Source: CAYWRO01 sp964460345 (GTDB lineage: Bacteria; Planctomycetota; Phycisphaerae; Phycisphaerales; UBA1924). From it: DNA of 64,000 bases. A program made the translations under genes and the position numbers. The stretch's first letter is position 1. Each line of letters opens with the position of its first letter. The notes beneath the pieces are model-generated. The model was given only the letters and a program-made list of their open reading frames with translations, made no database searches and was not told the origin of the DNA. Location of the stretch: NCBI GenBank assembly GCA_964460345.1, contig CAYWRO010000004.1:38700-102699 (forward strand), read 5' to 3'. Of this stretch, positions 31,947 to 40,700 are shown one piece after another.

Positions 31947-33161
31947 TTAAACGGAGTCGGAGGCCGCGAGCGCGTGCTGGATCCAGCCGCCGCCGAGGAC
32001 GACATCGTCGTCGTAGAGGACAACCGCCTGCCCGGGCGCGACGGCGGCTTGCGGCTCGTCGAACTCGACGATCAGACGCGGCCCGTCGCCGGCGTGCTTA
32101 AGGCGGGCCGCGGCGGGGACGGGGCTGGAGTTGTAGCGGATCTTCGCTTCGCACCGGCGCGCCGTGCGGAACTCCGCTTCGTCGATGAGCAGGTTGACTT
32201 CGCCGGCGACGAGGCCGGAAGCGAGGAGGCGATCGCGCGGGCCGACGGTGATGGTGTTGGCCTCGGGATCGCGCCCCACCACGTAGAGCGGATAGCCGAG
32301 GGCCACGCCGACGCCGCGGCGCTGGCCGATGGTGTAGCGGTGCTGGCCGTGGTGACGGCCGACGGCGTTGCCGTCTTCATCGAGAATGTCCCCTTCGCGG
32401 GCAAGGCCCGGCGTACGACGCTCGACGAGACCGGCGTAGTCGTTGTCGGGGACGAAGCAGATCTCCTGGCTGTCCGGCTTGTCGAAGACCGGCAGCCCGA
32501 AGCGCTCGGCCATGTCTCGGACGGCCGGCTTCTCATGCTCGCCGATGGGGAGGATCATCTCGCTGAGGCGATCGCGCGGCGCGCCGAAGAGGACGTACGA
32601 CTGGTCCTTTGAGTGGTCGACGCCGCGGAGGAGCCGTGGGCGGGTGCGCTCGTCCGGCTGCACGCGGGCGTAGTGGCCGGAGGCGACGAAGTCGGCCCCG
32701 ATCTGGCGGGCGTAGGTGTGGAGCTTGCCGAACTTGAGCCAGTCGTTGCAGCGGACGCAGGGGTTGGGCGTGCGGCCGGCGGCGTACTCATCGACGAAGT
32801 AGTCGATGATGCGACCGAAGTCCTTCTTGAAGTTGCAGACGTAGAACGGGATGTCGAGCTCGGCGGCGACGGCTCGGGCATCGGCGGCGTCGTTGATCGA
32901 GCAGCACCCCTGGTGGCCGATTTTGATGCGATTCGGGTCGCACATCACGCCCGCCTCGTCATACGGCGTCAGCGTGTCGAGCGCCTCGCCGGGGGAGCCC
33001 AGGCGCATGAAGCAGCCGACCACGTCCGCCCCGGCCCGCTTGAGCAGGGCCGCGGCGACGGAGGAATCGACGCCGCCGGACATGGCGACGAGGACTTTCT
33101 GGCCGTTGAGGTACACGGGGGATTCTAGGAGATTGTGCGGGGGGTTGAACTGGTTCCTCAT
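31947..33161 (-). CDS. mnmA: tRNA-specific 2-thiouridylase
   Basis: Catalyses 2-thiolation of the wobble uridine in tRNA-Glu, -Gln and -Lys. The 404-residue protein has the PP-loop AMSGGVDSS (26-34) and CCSINDA at 86-92. The first catalytic cysteine is C135 in NPCVRCN, and C235 in SQEICFVP is the second, so both residues for persulfide transfer are present. The motif KDQSYVLF and the C-terminal beta-barrel (TIGQRRG) are also intact. It is longer by about 25 residues near 55-82 than the E. coli enzyme. The ATG at 33161 was taken; the upstream frame runs into the tandem repeats. Confidence 0.95.
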   Translation of the reverse strand: MRNQFNPPHNLLESPVYLNGQKVLVAMSGGVDSSVAAALLKRAGADVVGCFMRLGSPGEALDTLTPYDEAGVMCDPNRIKIGHQGCCSINDAADARAVAAELDIPFYVCNFKKDFGRIIDYFVDEYAAGRTPNPCVRCNDWLKFGKLHTYARQIGADFVASGHYARVQPDERTRPRLLRGVDHSKDQSYVLFGAPRDRLSEMILPIGEHEKPAVRDMAERFGLPVFDKPDSQEICFVPDNDYAGLVERRTPGLAREGDILDEDGNAVGRHHGQHRYTIGQRRGVGVALGYPLYVVGRDPEANTITVGPRDRLLASGLVAGEVNLLIDEAEFRTARRCEAKIRYNSSPVPAAARLKHAGDGPRLIVEFDEPQAAVAPGQAVVLYDDDVVLGGGWIQHALAASDSV

Positions 33162-33229
33162 CCTCGCCGACCGCTCCATCGCTCTCTTTTGACGGTTGAA
33201 CAAGGGCTGTCCTCCGCGGAACGGAAGCC

Positions 33230-33418
33230 GTTGATCGCTCCACCGAAGTTGTTGATCGCTCCACAGGAGCTGTTGATCGCTCCACAAGAGCTATTGATCG
33301 CTCTACAAGAGCTGTTGATCGCTCCACAAGAGCTATTGATCGCTCTACAAGAGCTGTTGATCGCTCCACAAGAGCTATTGATCGCTCTACAGGAGCTGTT
33401 GATCGCTCTAGAGGAGCT
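33230..33418. repeat. Nine tandem 21-bp repeats
   Basis: Nine complete copies of a 21-bp unit lie end to end, with consensus G/A-TTGATCGCTC-C/T-ACAAGAGCT. Copies 3-8 alternate between two versions: one starts with G and has CC, the other starts with A and has CT, which gives a 42-bp higher-order period. The first copy and the last are the most diverged. A partial tenth follows at 33419. Two plus frames and all three minus frames are free of stops; the translated heptads include LLIAPQE (plus) and SSCGAIN (minus). The block lies in the 356-bp gap between mnmA and purQ (33162-33517), upstream of mnmA, and the remainder of that gap shows no gene. Confidence 0.97.
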
Positions 33419-33517
33419 GTTGAACACGTCCGCGGCGGTTATTTTCGCCCGTTCAGGGGGGTCGAAAGAATGTAAAAAGGGCCACCGATGCGCCCTAAGC
33501 CATTGCAGCCGTCATAT

Positions 33518-34429
33518 TTACGCACCAGCCTCGACGCCCCCTGCCGCGCGGACCGCGGATTTGAACATCGCCAGGCCAGGGGTGTCCCCCTGCCTCTCAT
33601 CGGAGCCGAGGCGGGTCCAGAAGGGGTGCTGCGTCCATTCGACGTACCGCTCCGGGTGGGGCATGAGGCCGAAGATGCGGCCCGTGGGGTCGCAGATGCC
33701 GGCGACGTCCCCCATGGAGCCGTTGGGGTTGTCCTCGTAGAGGAGGGCGACCTGCCCGGAGCCGGCGAGGCGGTCGAGGACGGACTGGTCGCGGGCGGTG
33801 AAGCGGCCTTCGCCATGGGCGATCGGGAGGCGGAGGATGCGGTCGGCGGCCTGCTGGTCGTGGCTGGAAGGATTACCGCTCGGAGAGCCGTGCCACCGCT
33901 CGGCCAGCCCCGCCGTCCAGACGCACGGTGAGGCCGGGTTCACGCGGATGCGGACCCAGTCATCGATGAAGCAGCCGCAGTCGTTGGCGGCGAGTGAAAC
34001 CTGCTGCTCCGGCGGCTCATCCTCGGGCCACGGCTCGCCCGCCGCGGGACCGGGCAGGAGGCCGGCCTGGACCATGATCTGGAAGCCGTTGCAGACGCCA
34101 ATCATGGGGACGCCGCGGCCGGCCGCGGCACGGAGGGCGGCGTACAGGCCGAGGCGCGCCTTCATGGCGAAGATGCGGCCGCTGGCGATGTCGTCGCCGT
34201 AGGAGAAGCCGCCGGGGAAGCCGATCAGGTCGTAGTCGTCGAGGCGGGCGGGCTCGGCAATCAGGCGATCGAGGTGGACAAGGTCGGGCTGCGCGCCGGC
34301 GAGGGCGAAGGCGCGGACCATCTCCGCATCGCAGTTGGTTCCGGCGGTGCGGATGATGAGCGCCCTGGGGGCGTCTGGCCCGGTGGACGCGGCGGGGTTG
34401 GGGGGGGCGGCGCGGGTGGGAAGTGCCAT
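33518..34429 (-). CDS. purQ: Phosphoribosylformylglycinamidine synthase, glutaminase subunit
   Basis: The glutamine amidotransferase subunit of FGAM synthase, which supplies ammonia in the fourth step of purine synthesis. In this 303-residue class I amidotransferase the nucleophile is C113 (GVCNGFQ), and H258 and E260 (PHPER) complete the triad. FPGGFSYGDD (71-80) and GTNCDAE are also typical. It is longer than the roughly 230 residues of classical PurQ owing to an N-terminal 20-residue lead and internal insertions (LPGPAAGEPWPEDEPP). The ATG at 34429 was chosen; the frame remains open to 34942 without homology. It is divergent from the DUF1015 gene. purL and purS are not seen here. Confidence 0.92.
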   Translation of the reverse strand: MALPTRAAPPNPAASTGPDAPRALIIRTAGTNCDAEMVRAFALAGAQPDLVHLDRLIAEPARLDDYDLIGFPGGFSYGDDIASGRIFAMKARLGLYAALRAAAGRGVPMIGVCNGFQIMVQAGLLPGPAAGEPWPEDEPPEQQVSLAANDCGCFIDDWVRIRVNPASPCVWTAGLAERWHGSPSGNPSSHDQQAADRILRLPIAHGEGRFTARDQSVLDRLAGSGQVALLYEDNPNGSMGDVAGICDPTGRIFGLMPHPERYVEWTQHPFWTRLGSDERQGDTPGLAMFKSAVRAAGGVEAGA

Positions 34430-34549
34430 ACACAAGGGTATACTGGCATCCGGCCCGCTGCCCTCCAGAGGTGGATGCGCCTGAGCCGGCCCGACGCGAC
34501 CGGGGACCGCGACGGGACGCACCGGACCCCCACAACAAGAGAGACTTTC

Positions 34550-35911
34550 ATGCCGAACGTGTACCCGTTCCGCGCCGTTACCTATGCACCGGCCGGAGAC
34601 CGTCCGATCAACCTGTCGACCCTCGTCGCCCCCCCGTACGACGTGCTGGATGCGAAGGACAAGCGGCAGCTCCTGGAGCGGAACTCCCGCAACATCGTGG
34701 CAATCGACCTGCCGCAGATCCCCGCGAAGGAGTTGGGACCGCCGGAGGTCTACCAGCAGGCGGCCGAGACGTATCGCGCCTGGCTGGCGGACTCGACGCT
34801 GCTGCACCACGAGCGCCCGGCGATGTTCGCCTACCGGCAGACGTTTACGTTCGCCGGGGAAAAGTTTGTGCGCACCGGGATGGCGTGCACGGTCGATGCG
34901 GTCCCCTTCGGCCCGCGTGACGGGGGCGGCATGCTGCCGCACGAGGAGACTTTCAGCGGACCGAAGGAGGATCGCTTCGCGCTGATGCAGGCGACAGCGA
35001 CGCAGCTTTCACCGATCTTCGGGCTGCACCCCGACGAGGACGGCCAGGCGACCGCAGTCCTGAAGAAAGTGACCGAGGCACGCGAGCCGGACTACCGCGC
35101 GGAGTTGGGTGACGGCCCGAGCCACGTGCTGCACGAGGTCTGGGAGATCCAGGACCAGGCAACGATCAACGCGTACCGAGATGCGCTGGCGGGAGAGGAT
35201 GTCTTCATTGCAGACGGGCACCACCGGTACACGACCGCGCTGAACTATCTGAAGAAGCTGGAGGCGGAGGGAGACGTCGGCGAGAATCACCCGGCGCGGC
35301 GGTGCATGATCGTGCTGGTCAGCATGTCCGACCCGGGCCTGGCGATCGGCCCGACGCACCGTGTGCTGGGCGGGATGAGCGATTACTCCTGGGATGCGTT
35401 TGCCAAGGCGGCCGAGGCGCACCTGACGATCCAGCCCGTCGGCGGCGGCATTCAAGGCGTCGAGGCCGCGCTTGAGGCGGGTCTGGGTGATGCGACCAAC
35501 GTGCTCGGGCTGTATGACTTCGCGAGCGGAAACTGCTACATCGCCGCCCCGAAGCAATCGGACCCCTTGCAGGGGCGCTTCGGCAAGAAGCCCGAGGCGT
35601 GGCGCAAGCTGGATGTGGCGCTGGTGCAGTACCTCGTGGTCGAGCAGATCTGCGAGCCGGCGCTCAACGGCGGCGATCCGGTCAAGTGGGCCTTCCCACA
35701 CTCGATCGAAGAGGTGCTGGAGATCGGCGCCGGCGGCGAGACGGGCTCGGGCGGCGGCAAGTCGTTCAAGCCGCAACTGGCGGTGATCGTGCGGCCGACG
35801 CCGCTTGAGGCGGTGCGCGAGGTAAGCCGGGCGAACGAGCTGATGCCGCAGAAGTCGACGTTCTTCTACCCGAAGCTGGCCACGGGGCTGTTCCTGAATC
35901 CGCTGAAGTAA
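34550..35911 (+). CDS. DUF1015 family protein
   Basis: A 453-residue cytoplasmic protein with the DUF1015 pattern: VYPFRAVTYAP, VAPPYDVLDAKDK near residue 27, MLPHEETFSGPKEDR, and IADGHHRYTTALNY at about 219-232 with D222, H224, H225 and R226. The last motif is like the DGHHR motif of the ParB/sulfiredoxin-fold serine kinases, so a phosphotransfer role is possible, but that is inference. Family members often lie near serine or phosphoglycerate genes; that is not seen here, where purQ is the divergent neighbour. The start at 34550 is backed by the conserved N-terminus and an AGAGAG ribosome site. A hairpin terminator follows at 35949. Confidence 0.85.
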   Translation: MPNVYPFRAVTYAPAGDRPINLSTLVAPPYDVLDAKDKRQLLERNSRNIVAIDLPQIPAKELGPPEVYQQAAETYRAWLADSTLLHHERPAMFAYRQTFTFAGEKFVRTGMACTVDAVPFGPRDGGGMLPHEETFSGPKEDRFALMQATATQLSPIFGLHPDEDGQATAVLKKVTEAREPDYRAELGDGPSHVLHEVWEIQDQATINAYRDALAGEDVFIADGHHRYTTALNYLKKLEAEGDVGENHPARRCMIVLVSMSDPGLAIGPTHRVLGGMSDYSWDAFAKAAEAHLTIQPVGGGIQGVEAALEAGLGDATNVLGLYDFASGNCYIAAPKQSDPLQGRFGKKPEAWRKLDVALVQYLVVEQICEPALNGGDPVKWAFPHSIEEVLEIGAGGETGSGGGKSFKPQLAVIVRPTPLEAVREVSRANELMPQKSTFFYPKLATGLFLNPLK

Positions 35912-35948
35912 GGAGGGGGGTCGGCGGGATTGAGCGTGTGTGAAATTG

Positions 35949-35977
35949 GCGGCTCGCCCCGTCGGGCGGGCCGCTTT
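35949..35977 (+). terminator. Hairpin terminator after the DUF1015 gene
   Basis: An 11-bp GC-rich stem (35949-35959 with 35964-35974, loop 4 nt, one G-T pair) is followed by TTTC. It lies about 40 bp after the stop codon. Confidence 0.6.
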
Positions 35978-36020
35978 CACATGCGCGTTGGAAGTGGAGT
36001 TGGATGGCGGCCCGCTGTGC

Positions 36021-36470
36021 TCAACGTGACTGCAGCCAATCCGTCAGATCCGCCACGGAGCGGAAGCCCACCCGACGGGAGGTCTCCTGGCCGTCCTCAA
36101 GAAGGATTAGCGCAGGAATGCCCTCAATGCCGAGATTGGCGGCCTCGGGAGGGATGCCGTTCGTGACATCGAGATAGACCGGGATGGTGCGGCTCTCAAT
36201 GAGGGCGGCTAGCCTCGAATCCGTAAGGGTTTCACGCTTGAGCATCTGACAAGGCGCGCACCAGTCAGCGGTGGCAAAGACGAGGACGGGCTTGCCTGCC
36301 GTTGCCGCCGCGGCCTGAGCGTCGGCGAGTGGCATGGTCTTAAGGAAGATGTCCGGCGTGGGGGCGGCCTGACCGCCGCGCATGCTGCGATAGCCGACGG
36401 CGACAACGAGGGCGACGACAGCAGCGAGGATGAGCCACGTTCTGGCTTCGGCGGCGTTGGACACGGGCAT
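36021..36470 (-). CDS. Membrane-anchored thioredoxin-like protein
   Basis: A 149-residue protein with one N-terminal transmembrane helix (WLILAAVVALVVAVGY, 12-27). A thioredoxin fold follows, containing the active site WCAPC (C71, C74), the cis-proline segment GIEGIPALILLEDG and the terminal helix. The domain would face the periplasm, reducing or transferring electrons to exported thiols. It is a single-gene unit by position, since both flanking genes run in the plus direction. A second group of exported thiol proteins lies at 52.6-55 kb. Confidence 0.87.
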   Translation of the reverse strand: MPVSNAAEARTWLILAAVVALVVAVGYRSMRGGQAAPTPDIFLKTMPLADAQAAAATAGKPVLVFATADWCAPCQMLKRETLTDSRLAALIESRTIPVYLDVTNGIPPEAANLGIEGIPALILLEDGQETSRRVGFRSVADLTDWLQSR

Positions 36471-36645
36471 TGACAGGGCCCTCCTTCATTTGGTGGCGGC
36501 AGCGGCGGAGCGGGGTGGAAGTTGACAACCCCTGACGCGGCCGCTTTGTTCCGCGGCCCCGCCTGAATAGGTGGCCGCCGCTGAGGTGGAATTGGCGTCT
36601 GGGCGGAAACGCCCGTACCATGGTCATCGGCCCCTCGAGGGCTTC

Positions 36646-36650
36646 AGGAG
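36646..36650 (+). promoter_or_regulatory. Shine-Dalgarno site for a GTG start
   Basis: AGGAG with a 5-nt spacer to GTG at 36656. It supports this start rather than the ATG at 36620. Confidence 0.6.
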
Positions 36651-36655
36651 CAGGC

Positions 36656-37369
36656 GTGGCACGACACATCGGCATCGCGGCCGTCAGTCCGGAGGGTTCC
36701 GCCCTCTGCTATCGCGAGATCTTCAGGCACGCCAAGCGATTGATCGGGGAGCGCGGGCATCCGGCGGTAACCCTGCACAACGAGCCGTTTGAGGAGTACA
36801 TCTCCGCGGCACTGCGTGACGACTGGCACGCGGTCGCGCAGATGCTGACGCGCTCGGCGCAGATTTTGGCAACGGCGGGGGCGGAGTTCTGCATCGTGCC
36901 CGACAACCTGATGCAGTATGCGATTCATCTCTCAGAGATGGAATCGCCCGTGCCGTGGCTGAAGATGACGGATCTGGTCGCGGAAGCGATCGAGCGGGAC
37001 GGACGCAAGCGAGTCGGGCTGATCGGCACCCGCATGGTGATGTCCGGGACGATGTACCAGGTGCCGCTGGGGCTCAAAGGGATCGAACTGCTGCGGCCCG
37101 ATGAGGCGGACATCGCCGTGCTGGATGGGATCATCTTCCGCGAACTGATCTATGGCATCGTGAAGCGGGATTCACAGCTTGCGGTGATCGACATCATCCG
37201 GAAACTCGCTGACCGGGGGTGTGAGGGGTTGATCCTCGGTTCAAGCGAGGCGCCGCTGGTGATCAGCGAGGCGAACTCCCCGATCCCGGTCTACGACGCC
37301 ACGGCGCTTCTGGCGGAGGGCGCGGTGCGGGCGTCGATCGGGCAGTTGCCGCTGCCGGCCAGCGGGTGA
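36656..37369 (+). CDS. Aspartate/glutamate racemase-fold protein lacking catalytic cysteines
   Basis: A 237-residue protein that aligns by eye over its whole length with the YgeA/aspartate racemase family: HIGIAAVSPEGSALCYREIFRHA at the N-terminus, RVGLIGTRMVMSGTMY in the middle, EADIAVLDGIIFRELIYG, and PIPVYDATALLAEGAV at the end. Racemases of this fold use two cysteines. Here the first cysteine position (family CTNT-type) reads P82-D83-N84, and the second (family GCTE) reads G-S196-S-E. So neither thiol is present, although the surrounding fold, Asn84 and Glu198 are kept. It may bind an amino acid or act by different chemistry such as lysis or decarboxylation. The GTG start is backed by AGGAG upstream. 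Confidence 0.75.
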   Translation: MARHIGIAAVSPEGSALCYREIFRHAKRLIGERGHPAVTLHNEPFEEYISAALRDDWHAVAQMLTRSAQILATAGAEFCIVPDNLMQYAIHLSEMESPVPWLKMTDLVAEAIERDGRKRVGLIGTRMVMSGTMYQVPLGLKGIELLRPDEADIAVLDGIIFRELIYGIVKRDSQLAVIDIIRKLADRGCEGLILGSSEAPLVISEANSPIPVYDATALLAEGAVRASIGQLPLPASG

Positions 37370-37716
37370 GGGCTGCCGCCGGGGCCGGAGGCCGCTGCTG
37401 TTGCGAGGGCGGGGGAGCAGCGGTAGACTAGGCCTCGCAAGCGGGAGGACCAGCCCACACGCATCACCCGGCCATTGGCAGCATCACCTGAACAGCATCG
37501 TCCGAGAAGCTCCGGCGCATGGTCCGGGCGCGGTTATTCTGCCTCTGGAACCGCTCCAGCCGGCTCCGCGAATGGCCGGGAAGCCCATCGTGGTGTACGT
37601 TGACCAGTCCCTCTGCCTGCTCAGATCGGCGTTCCAGTGGCGGCCGCCCGGCCGCCGCGTCCACTTTCCCCGCTGTCGCCGCGGCTGGCACAGGCTGAGG
37701 GTGCATGGAGTACGAG
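37370..37716. other. Upstream region of the giant surface protein gene
   Basis: About 350 bp without a supported gene. Several GC-rich inverted segments exist (e.g. GCGGCCGCCCGGCCGCC near 37640), but no clear terminator for the upstream gene, known riboswitch or canonical promoter was found. GGAG at 37707-37710 is six bases before the selected ATG at 37717. Confidence 0.4.
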
Positions 37717-40700
37717 ATGAAGACACGGAATCACGCTGTCCCAAGACTGAACCGCCTCATTCGCCGCCCGTCGCCACGGGTGCTGGCCTCATCGGCTGGA
37801 CAGATTGACGCGGTCGCCGGGGGCGGCTTTGAGGCGCTCGAGAACCGAATCCTGCTCGGGGGCGACCACCCCAGCTTCATGCGACCCCTGCTGCCGAACG
37901 CATCGGGCACGCTGGTCGATGTGGCGGGCGACGGCGAGGGCGTAGCCCAGGGAACGATCGGGACGATCGGCGACGATGACCTGTTCCGTTTCCGGATGCC
38001 GGGGAATGCCGGCGAGACGGACTTCGTGACGATTCTGGCGGACACCACTTCGACGGGATCGAGCGTCAATACCCGGGTCGAGGTGTACGACCAGATGGGC
38101 CGGATGGTGGTCGGACCGGACGTTGTCGGCCGCGAGGGCTTCGACAATGGCCTGCTCTCATCGGGGATGGCGGAGGACGGCTGGGGCGGGTTCATCGCGC
38201 GTGCCGGGGAGACCTACTTCGTCCGCGTCATCGGAGAGGGGTTCACGACCGGCGATTACCAGTTGCGGATCAACACGCGAACGATTGAGTTCCCGCTCGA
38301 CCTGGAGCCGTTCACGCCGGAGGGGGATCCGAACCCGAACTTCGGCATGGGCCAGATCGTCGGTGAGCTTGGCCCGGTGGACGACTTGGAGGGGATCTTC
38401 CAGCAGGACGAGATCGTGTACCGGCTGGACATCGACCCGGGCATGATCGAGGAGGAGTTCATTGAAATCCTGCGAAGCGTCGCGTCGGCGAACGCGAAGA
38501 TCGCGCGGGATGACAACGGCAACATCATCGACTCCGTCGACACACACCTGGAGATCTATGACGCCGCGGGCAACCTGATCGACTCGGACCGGCAGGGCGG
38601 CCGGTTGACGAACGCGTTCGTGGTCTGGCGTTCCAACCCGGAGCAGACGTTCTACATCCGCGTGCGCTCTGACGTGCTGGTCCCGGCCAGCAACGATCCG
38701 CAGCTCGATCAATCTGCCGGGCAGTTCAACCTGGTGGTCAACGCCTTCCGGCGCGATGTTGAAATCGACATGGTCACGCGCCTGGGGCCGGCGGACATCC
38801 GCGGCGTCCTGGCCGACGGCACGGACAGCAACATCTGGTCTTTCGTGCCCCAGGGCACCGGCACGACGTTCATCACGGTCATCGGCCTGCAGGTCGGTTT
38901 CATTCCGCCGCTGCCGGACCCGGCGATCACGCTGTACAACGAGGCGGGCGAAGTCGTCGCGTTCGTGGACGACTTCAACGGGCTCAACGCGCAGATCGAG
39001 GTCGAACTGGTCGGCGGGGAGCGTTACTTCCTGCTGGTTGAAGGGTTCGACGACGACGCGGGCGGCGGGTACGGCGTCTTCATCGAGGCGCAGCACACGC
39101 ATGTCGAGTCGGAGGAGATCGATGACCACATCGACACACCGACAAGCGGCACGCCTGATGAGATCCGCCGGCGCTTCCAGGAAGCGACGCCGCTCATCTT
39201 CAATCACAACAACCCGTTCCTGATGATTGACGCGGACGGGAACCCCGTCCGCGATCGGTCGTGGATGATCGGGGCGATGGGGCATGGCCGCATTTATGAG
39301 AACGGCGACACGGATCTGTTCCAGTTCACCGCTCCCGTGGACATGCTCAGCGACTACGCGGGGGACAACGACGATGCTGGAACGGCGCTCTTCCTGGGCG
39401 GCATCTTCGGACAGGCGGACCCGAACGACCCGGTGCCGGTCGATTCGCGCAACCTGACGATCTGGGACGCGAACGACTACTGGTTCGTCGGCCGTCAGCG
39501 TAACGGCGACGGCGAGCCGGTGCTCGGCTTCGTCGACAACCCGAATACGCCGGACACTGACGGGCCCGAAATCTACGCCATGCTCGGCGTGGAGAACAAC
39601 ACGATCGGCAACGAGGACCTGCCATTCCTGATTGTCGGCGGCGACTTCCACATCCGGCTGTCGGAAGACCCGATGGTGCCGCCGCTGCAGAACCTGGCCG
39701 TGTGGTTCTTCGATCCGAACGCCGGTCAGTATGTGTGGGGGACGATCGGCGATGCCAACGCGCCGGTGCGGGCGTTCACGATCTTTGATCCGGGGGCCTT
39801 CAACGTACCGGGGCCTCCAGGAGCGACGGATGCGCGCGAGTTCGACGATCGCAGCGACGCAGCGCTCATCATCGGCGGCGATTTCACGGACATCGGCGGC
39901 GTGGGAGCGAACCGCGTTGCAAGCTTCAACTTCACTGACGGCCTCCAGCCGCTCATCAGCTTCGACGACGGGAGCAACGGCATCTCCAACGGTTCCGTTC
40001 GCGCACTGACCGTGTACGATCCGCAAGACCCCGGTGACGGACGAGATGCGAATCCGGATGAAGGTCTGGGCCCCGTTCGTGATCCCCACGATGCCCCCGC
40101 CACCCTGATCATCGGCGGCAACTTCACCAAGACCGCTCAGCGGATTCCAGGCGAAGCGGCTACGGTGACGACCTCTGGAATCGTTACCTGGAACGGAAAC
40201 AACTTCGGGCCACTGGCGTACGGCGCCAATGTGAACGGCGCCGGCGTCTCGGGCGGACAGGCCACAGTCTTCGCACTGGAGGTCTACAACCCGCCGGAGC
40301 CTGAGGGCGAAGAGGACACCGGCGACCTGCTCTATGTCGGCGGCAACTTCACGACGCTCAACGGCGTCATGGTGAACAACCTCGCACAGTTCGGACGCAT
40401 CGACGCGGACGCGCCGCACCAGGATCCGGAGTTCGCCGGGTACAACCCGCAACTGCTGGTGGACCCGATCGGCGTCGGCGGAACCGTCTTCGCGCTCGAG
40501 CGGTGGGACATTCCCGACCTGGCGGGCGAGGAAATGCCCGAGGTGCTCGCCATCGGCGGCGCATTCACCGACATCGGCAACAACGTCGGCTTCTTCGACG
40601 GGGCGGGTCTTGGGGCGCTCGGCGCGGGCTTCGACGCCCCCGTGCGTGCGCTGCAGGCGATGAGCGATGAACAGGAACTGCTCATCCCGCCGGTCGAAGG

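Noticed and set aside
33230..33418. The tandem repeat considered as a CRISPR array.
   Set aside because: The units are contiguous 21-mers without unique spacers, and no cas genes lie nearby.
33135..33740. A plus-strand frame with LLIAPQE heptads that looks like a leucine-rich peptide.
   Set aside because: It arises from the 21-bp tandem repeats and then runs antisense into purQ; there is no ribosome site or homology.
37640..37665. A GC-rich palindrome-like segment ahead of the giant gene, considered as a riboswitch or terminator.
   Set aside because: There is no T-tract, and nothing matches a known riboswitch core.
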